This document shows positions 14,073-17,729 of a stretch of DNA of 17,729 bases, one piece after another (within the stretch, counting starts at the first letter, position 1; every line of letters begins with the position of its first letter). The notes below the pieces were generated by a model. It searched no databases. It was not told where the DNA came from and worked only from the letters and a program-made list of their open reading frames with translations. A program made the position numbers and the translations under genes. This DNA comes from DATEXQ01 sp035256745 (lineage in GTDB: Bacteria; Patescibacteriota; Microgenomatia; UBA8517): contig DATEXQ010000041.1 in NCBI GenBank assembly GCA_035256745.1, forward strand, positions 1-17,729, written 5' to 3'.

Positions 14073-15110
14073 ATGATAAAAAAACTGCCTATCTTTATAA
14101 CCTTATTTACCCTCTTAATATTTTCTATTTTTTCATTTGTTAAACCCAATACCAGTCTGGCCCAGTCGGGTTTTTTAACGGTCGCACCTGCCAGACAAAT
14201 AGTCGAAGTTGATCCCGGTGAAATAGTAACTATTTCTATTAAATTCTTAAATCAGGGAGACCAGCCAATTGCAGGAGATATCGGTGTTGCGGATTTCTTG
14301 GTAATCGATAACATGGGAACAGTTGCGTTTCAAGACTCTCCCAAAATGCAGGCTCCATCCCCTTACGCAGCAGCCAGCTGGATTAAAATCCCGGTAAGTT
14401 ATGACAAAGTAACAATCCCCGCTCAAGATAAGGTAACCATTCAAACAAAAATGACAGTACCTGAAGATGCCAAACCCGGCGGACGCTATTTCGGAATATA
14501 TTTTGAACCGACCAGTTCCATTCCCACTCCCTTAAAATCCGATAAAGAAGCAGGTACTTCGACAAAAAGTAGACTTGCCGGATTGGTTTATGTCAGAGTA
14601 GCAGGTCCTATTACCGAAAACGCAAGCATTATTAAATTCCAGACACCGTCTTTTATCGAATACGGTCCTGTAAAAGTTACTTCCGAAATAATAAATAGAG
14701 GTAGCTATCATATAACTCCAAAGGGACAGGTGGTTCTCTACGATTGGTTGGGCAGAAAAATAGATATTAAAGCTTTGGAGGAGGCTAATATATTCCCGGA
14801 TTCCAGCAGAATCTTTACCAATGATTTGGGTAAACAATTAATGTTTGGTAAATTTAAGGTTGAACTTACCGCAACATACGGGGAAACCGGGCAGGTTCTA
14901 ACTGCTTCCACTTCCTTCTTTGCGTTTCCTGTAAGAATTGCCCTTGTTATTATTCTTAGCATCATAATCATCATGCTTTTGGGGATGATAATTTGGAAAA
15001 AAATGAAGGGCCGACAATCAAAGCTCGAGAAAAAGCTTGAAGAAGAAATACACGAACTTGAAGAATTGAAAGATAAAGTCTCTGACAATATTCCTCAAAC
15101 CAAGAAATAA
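14073..15110 (+). CDS. Membrane-anchored DUF916-like (WxL-interacting-type) protein, second copy
   Basis: The 345-residue protein has a signal peptide with cleavage near SLA|QS (30/31). A first beta-sandwich (about 33-160) begins FLTVAPARQIVEVDPGE and ends in PGGRYFGIYFEP. A second (about 190-285) has INRGSYHITPKGQVVLYDW and FGKFKVELTATYGETGQ. One membrane helix (about 286-308) leads to a 37-residue, highly charged cytosolic tail of coiled-coil type. The domain order matches the protein at 11482, but the tail is longer and could contact a cytosolic partner. It starts six bases after the large surface protein gene. By analogy with Gram-positive clusters it would hold that protein at the envelope. 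This is inference. Confidence 0.84.
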   Translation: MIKKLPIFITLFTLLIFSIFSFVKPNTSLAQSGFLTVAPARQIVEVDPGEIVTISIKFLNQGDQPIAGDIGVADFLVIDNMGTVAFQDSPKMQAPSPYAAASWIKIPVSYDKVTIPAQDKVTIQTKMTVPEDAKPGGRYFGIYFEPTSSIPTPLKSDKEAGTSTKSRLAGLVYVRVAGPITENASIIKFQTPSFIEYGPVKVTSEIINRGSYHITPKGQVVLYDWLGRKIDIKALEEANIFPDSSRIFTNDLGKQLMFGKFKVELTATYGETGQVLTASTSFFAFPVRIALVIILSIIIIMLLGMIIWKKMKGRQSKLEKKLEEEIHELEELKDKVSDNIPQTKK

Positions 15111-15206
15111 TTGTTTTGATCAGTTTTTATAAAATCCTCTCCTTTTAAAAGTTGTTAATAATTTGACCGAACATCCAAAATATCTCAAAATGAGTTTGTG
15201 GAATTA

Positions 15207-15239
15207 CATTAGTCAAAAAATAATGTTTTTGACTTAATG
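15207..15239 (+). repeat. Long imperfect palindrome in the 15111-15270 intergenic gap
   Basis: AGTCAAAAA (15211-15219) pairs perfectly with TTTTTGACT (15226-15234) around ATAATG. With one bulged T (15235), CATT (15207-15210) also pairs with AATG (15236-15239). The right arm contains TTGACT (15229-15234), a -35-like hexamer. No T-run follows, so an operator is more likely than a terminator. The rest of the gap is AT-rich and featureless. Confidence 0.45.
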
Positions 15240-15258
15240 AAAGCTATTTTAAGGTCAA

Positions 15259-15266
15259 TATATATT
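15259..15266 (+). promoter_or_regulatory. Possible -10 element of the stalked membrane protein gene
   Basis: TATATA (15259-15264) or TATATT (15261-15266) lies 5-7 bases before the ATG at 15271, the geometry of a leaderless start. The TTGACT in the palindrome is too far away (24 bases or more) to be its normal -35, so assignment is weak. Confidence 0.25.
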
Positions 15267-15270
15267 TAAA

Positions 15271-16404
15271 ATGAACAACTTGTTATCCAAAGCTTATTTA
15301 GCCTTTAGGGCTGTTCTTAGAAAGCCCAAAGGGGTCAAGATTATATTCATATACGTCCTTTGTATTTCTTTTATATTATTTTTGGGTTACAAGACCGTAA
15401 AAGCACAGTTAGACGAAGAACAAGATACAGATGTCTCGGCTACTGTAACTGGTCCAACCGCCACTCCAACTTCCAGTCCTTCCGCTTCTGGAACTCCTAC
15501 ACCAACTCCCACATTAACTCCTAAACCTACCTACAAACCGGGTGTTACAGCAACTCCCCTAGCGACACCTACTCCTCCATCAGGAATTTTTAAAATTTAT
15601 GGATATGCACCCAGCAATTCAAAAGTTTACATGACGGGAATAGCCGTTTCCGAAGAAACGTTGTCGCGTGAAGACGGTTACTTTGAATTTAACAGGCTTT
15701 TTTTCCCAACTTTTCTTTCTTTCCTATCCGGTTATAAATATCCCGAACTTTGTTTATTTTCCCAAGATGAATCAAAAAGACTAACAAGTCCGGTTTGCAT
15801 TCCCAGGTTACCTCTTTCCTCCCAAACAAATGAGGTCGGTCCTATACTTCTATCTCCAACTTTTGAAATAGAAAGAGGAAGTTTTAAGACAAACGAACAA
15901 TCAAAGGCAATCGGTAAAACATTACCCAATACTCAAGTCGAGATTTACATTGCCAGAGAAAAACAGGGATCTTCTTTTTTCAATATAGTTAAAAGCTTAT
16001 GGGCATACTATATCCCAACATATCAATTAACATCTAATGAATTCGGGAACTTTGAATTTAATTTACCCAACGATCCTGATATTTGGCGGGTATTTGCCAT
16101 AGCAAGAGTTCAAAATAACTTTAGTGCTAAAAGTAACACCCTTACATTTGTTGTATTCCCTTCCTACCTTTGGATATTTATGATAATAATGCAATTTCTT
16201 AAAAACCTCCTTCAATTCATTTGTTCTAACTGGATATTTATTATTATATTGATACAGATTGTTATAATTGCCCTGCTTATTTGTCATATTACCAGAAGAC
16301 GAAAAACCAAGAAAGTAAAGAGAGTTGGAAAGCGCAAACTTACTAACCAATACTACGATATCATCGCTGAATACAAGAAATTATTGAATAAGCCCAAGTT
16401 TTAA
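15271..16404 (+). CDS. Membrane protein with Pro/Thr stalk and two Ig-like repeats
   Basis: The 377-residue protein has a basic N-terminus and a hydrophobic segment (about 22-42) ending TVKA|QL, which may be a cleaved signal or an anchor. A 45-residue Pro/Thr/Ser stalk (about 55-108) follows. Next come two beta-rich repeats of the carboxypeptidase-regulatory/Ig type: FKIYGYAPSNSKVYMTG...DGYFEFN (about 110-150) and GKTLPNTQVEIYI...FGNFEFNLP (about 212-270). One or two membrane helices (about 295-340) and a strongly basic tail (RRRKTKKVKRVGKRK) end the protein. It is probably an envelope protein with external Ig-like domains. I do not recognise a named family. Separated from the cluster by 160 bases, it may have its own promoter. 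Confidence 0.78.
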   Translation: MNNLLSKAYLAFRAVLRKPKGVKIIFIYVLCISFILFLGYKTVKAQLDEEQDTDVSATVTGPTATPTSSPSASGTPTPTPTLTPKPTYKPGVTATPLATPTPPSGIFKIYGYAPSNSKVYMTGIAVSEETLSREDGYFEFNRLFFPTFLSFLSGYKYPELCLFSQDESKRLTSPVCIPRLPLSSQTNEVGPILLSPTFEIERGSFKTNEQSKAIGKTLPNTQVEIYIAREKQGSSFFNIVKSLWAYYIPTYQLTSNEFGNFEFNLPNDPDIWRVFAIARVQNNFSAKSNTLTFVVFPSYLWIFMIIMQFLKNLLQFICSNWIFIIILIQIVIIALLICHITRRRKTKKVKRVGKRKLTNQYYDIIAEYKKLLNKPKF

Positions 16405-16425
16405 TAAATCCAATCAATACCTTTC

Positions 16426-16905
16426 TTATTCAAAAATAATATTAACCTTTTGAGGTAAGGCTTTATTATCAACTGAAGCTTCAATTATAAATAATCCCTG
16501 TCTAGTTGATGTTATATCAAAAATTGCTTTTCCGGTTTCATCTGTTTTCTCTTGTATAGGTTCTATATTAAAATATTCCTGATTACCCAAAATGACATTT
16601 TTCCCAACAACTCCTCTTCCTTGGGAATCTAATACAAATATAGTCATTCTGATTCTTTCCAATCCATCTGCTTTTGCCTTTAATGGAGAAGCAAACATAT
16701 ATGAATTTGTAATTTCAACATAACCTGTTACTTGTTCGTAAGCCTTTCCTGTCATTGCTGTTCTTTGTCTAATAGAATATATCGATATTCCCAATCCTAA
16801 TAAAATTAGAATTAATATAATTATTGCTATTATATATGATGCCCTAGATTTACTTCTTCCTTTCTTACCTATTTCTTCTTGATTTAAAATATGATAATTT
16901 TCCAT
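16426..16905 (-). CDS. Membrane-anchored protein with a bacterial Ig-like (Big_1-like) domain
   Basis: The 159-residue protein has a short basic cytosolic N-terminus (GKKGRSKSR), one membrane helix (about 24-44) and an external domain. In that domain MTIFVLDSQGRGVVGKNVIL, TDETGKAIFDITST and GLFIIEASVDN follow the pattern of Big_1/invasin-type Ig folds. Such domains usually mediate adhesion or act as spacers. There is no catalytic motif. It is convergent with the stalked membrane protein gene, with stops 21 bases apart and no terminator hairpin between them. The ATG at 16905 is preceded by AT-rich DNA with TTTAAT about seven bases before it and no Shine-Dalgarno site. Confidence 0.8.
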   Translation of the reverse strand: MENYHILNQEEIGKKGRSKSRASYIIAIIILILILLGLGISIYSIRQRTAMTGKAYEQVTGYVEITNSYMFASPLKAKADGLERIRMTIFVLDSQGRGVVGKNVILGNQEYFNIEPIQEKTDETGKAIFDITSTRQGLFIIEASVDNKALPQKVNIIFE

Positions 16906-17353
16906 ATACTTATTAAATATATAATATAACTTTAGTTTTAATTATCCTAAATTAATTTTAGTTTTATTTTTTCTAATAAGTAAAGGTTTTTTTATATAAA
17001 TTATTCAAAAATACTCTTTTTTTACTTCTTATCCCTATTTTTCGGTTTTATTTGACTCATATATTTCTTGGCATTCAATCTTCTTAATTGCTAATTACAT
17101 AAAAATATAAATACGTGTATATATTTGAAAATAGCTTTGTGAAAAGTGTTTATAATGTGTTTTCCGCATATTTACCGCATAGCTTCATATTAAATGCAGG
17201 GAATTCCAGTAAACTTACTATAAAATACATTATCGGATATTGTATTGATGTTATTTGTTATTGTAGTGTTATTAAATACAATTGCGTTAATTGTGTTATT
17301 AAAGGTTGTGAAAATAACCGTATTATTGGGATTATTCTAGGTTTAATTGCCCC
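16906..17353. other. AT-rich region without an intact gene
   Basis: About 450 bases hold no convincing gene. TTTAGTTTTA occurs twice (16931-16940 and 16957-16966) and GTGTTATTAAA twice (17266-17276 and 17293-17303). A + strand GTG frame at 17115-17357 looks like chance. The complementary frame reads as an Asn/Thr/Ile-rich stretch described in the next entry. Confidence 0.5.
17190..17336 (-). pseudogene. Possible decayed beta-helix protein fragment
   Basis: A 48-codon stop-to-stop frame with no start codon. It contains FNNTINAIVFNNTTITNN and ISDNVFYSKFTG, the spacing and Asn/Ile/Thr bias seen in right-handed parallel beta-helix repeats of surface proteins. It is closed by TAG upstream and TAA downstream. 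AT-rich low-complexity DNA can mimic this composition, so a remnant of a surface gene is only a possibility. Confidence 0.25.
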
Positions 17354-17383
17354 TTGACAACACATGTCTAGAGTTTTAATAAT
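17354..17383 (+). promoter_or_regulatory. Possible promoter of the recombinase gene
   Basis: TTGACA (17354-17359) is a perfect -35 hexamer, and AATAAT (17378-17383, 5 of 6) follows at a spacing of 18. This gives a leader of about 55 bases that would contain the three TATAAT copies at 17386-17409. Confidence 0.4.
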
Positions 17384-17385
17384 AG

Positions 17386-17412
17386 TATAATTGATATAAT
17401 TAATATAATCTA
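17386..17412 (+). repeat. Three tandem 9-bp repeats, each a perfect -10 hexamer
   Basis: TATAAT begins at 17386, 17395 and 17404, giving the 9-bp units TATAATTGA, TATAATTAA and TATAATCTA. They lie 33-59 bases before the recombinase ATG. They may act as alternative -10 elements, a melting region or a protein-binding array. Confidence 0.5.
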
Positions 17413-17444
17413 GCTTCAATTGATTTAACGCAAAAAATTTTAAA

Positions 17445-17729
17445 ATGGATAAAATTACCGAAAAATTTAACGCTTACCTTCAAGGTTTAAATCTTTCTAA
17501 GAAAACCCTAATAAACTATTTATCAGATTTAAACCATTTTAAAGTTTGGTTAATAGCAAAAATATTGAATTTGGGATCATCTGCAGAAAACCTAACCGAA
17601 TGTGTTCCTTTTATAAACAAAAATCTCGCTGATGAATATAAAACATACTTAATAAACCAGAATACGCCTGAAAAAACAATCAACCGAAGACTCTCTACCT
17701 TGCGACGTTTCGACAAGTTTTTACTTGAA
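17445..17729 (+). CDS. Tyrosine recombinase, N-terminal part (XerC/XerD-like), cut by the window end
   Basis: Only the first 95 codons are present. They form the helical SAM-like core-binding domain of phage-integrase family recombinases: MDKITEKFNAYLQGLNLSKK, then TLINYLSDLNHFKVWL, ADEYKTYLINQ and NRRLSTLRRFDKFLLE, which match the Xer pattern of staggered Ser/Thr, NYLSDL and INRRLSTLR. The catalytic R-H-R-Y domain is outside the window, so chromosome-dimer resolution cannot be separated from a mobile-element integrase. The ATG at 17445 has no Shine-Dalgarno site. A long AT-rich leader with perfect TATAAT copies lies upstream. Confidence 0.82.
   Translation, partial: MDKITEKFNAYLQGLNLSKKTLINYLSDLNHFKVWLIAKILNLGSSAENLTECVPFINKNLADEYKTYLINQNTPEKTINRRLSTLRRFDKFLLE

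Noticed and set aside
16404..16426. Terminator between the convergent genes
   Set aside because: The 21-base gap contains no inverted repeat.
17266..17303. GTGTTATTAAA direct repeats as iterons or a CRISPR-like array
   Set aside because: Only two copies, in low-complexity AT-rich DNA, with no regular spacers.
17115..17357. + strand 80-residue Cys-rich frame with a GTG start
   Set aside because: No ribosome site, composition of translated AT-rich noise, no domain pattern. It is the complement of the Asn-rich frame on the other strand.

Overview
The window looks like a chromosomal segment of a Candidate Phyla Radiation (Patescibacteria) bacterium, probably of the Microgenomates type. This is inferred from the AT-rich DNA, compact essential genes, competence genes next to leuS, and a family of secreted beta-sandwich proteins that I associate with such genomes. 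TGA is used as a stop (the end of the ComEC-type hydrolase gene), which argues against the recoded Gracilibacteria/Absconditabacteria.

Left part (1-9897): tRNA-Arg(CCU) and tRNA-Pro(CGG) lie on the + strand. Against them runs a long minus-strand series: leuS, comEA, comEC (membrane channel half), a separate ComEC-type metallo-hydrolase, argS, an M16 zinc protease and rsmI. This combines translation genes with the DNA-uptake channel. Between argS and the hydrolase sits a small + strand gene for an unrecognised 97-residue protein. It has the only clean Shine-Dalgarno site in the window, a higher GC content, its own terminator and a flanking inverted repeat, and so looks like an inserted cassette.

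Right part (9983-16404): a + strand cluster of envelope genes starts at a good promoter placed so that the mRNA is predicted to be leaderless. The first gene encodes a six-helix membrane protein with a charged cytosolic helix. Two copies of a two-gene module follow: (i) a secreted protein whose C-terminal domain resembles the WxL cell-wall domain but has an aromatic residue other than Trp, and (ii) a DUF916-like protein with two beta-sandwich domains and a C-terminal membrane anchor. A fifth gene encodes a membrane protein with a Pro/Thr stalk and two Ig-like repeats. A convergent minus-strand gene adds another membrane-anchored Ig-like protein. I read the region as a cell-surface assembly locus analogous to the WxL/WxL-interacting-protein clusters of Gram-positive bacteria.

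Right edge (16906-17729): about 540 bases of very AT-rich DNA hold no convincing intact gene, though a possible decayed beta-helix fragment is visible. The start of a tyrosine recombinase (Xer-like) then runs off the window, preceded by three tandem perfect -10 hexamers.

Most genes lack Shine-Dalgarno sites. Several have -10-like hexamers only 5-16 bases before the start codon, suggesting leaderless or near-leaderless transcripts.
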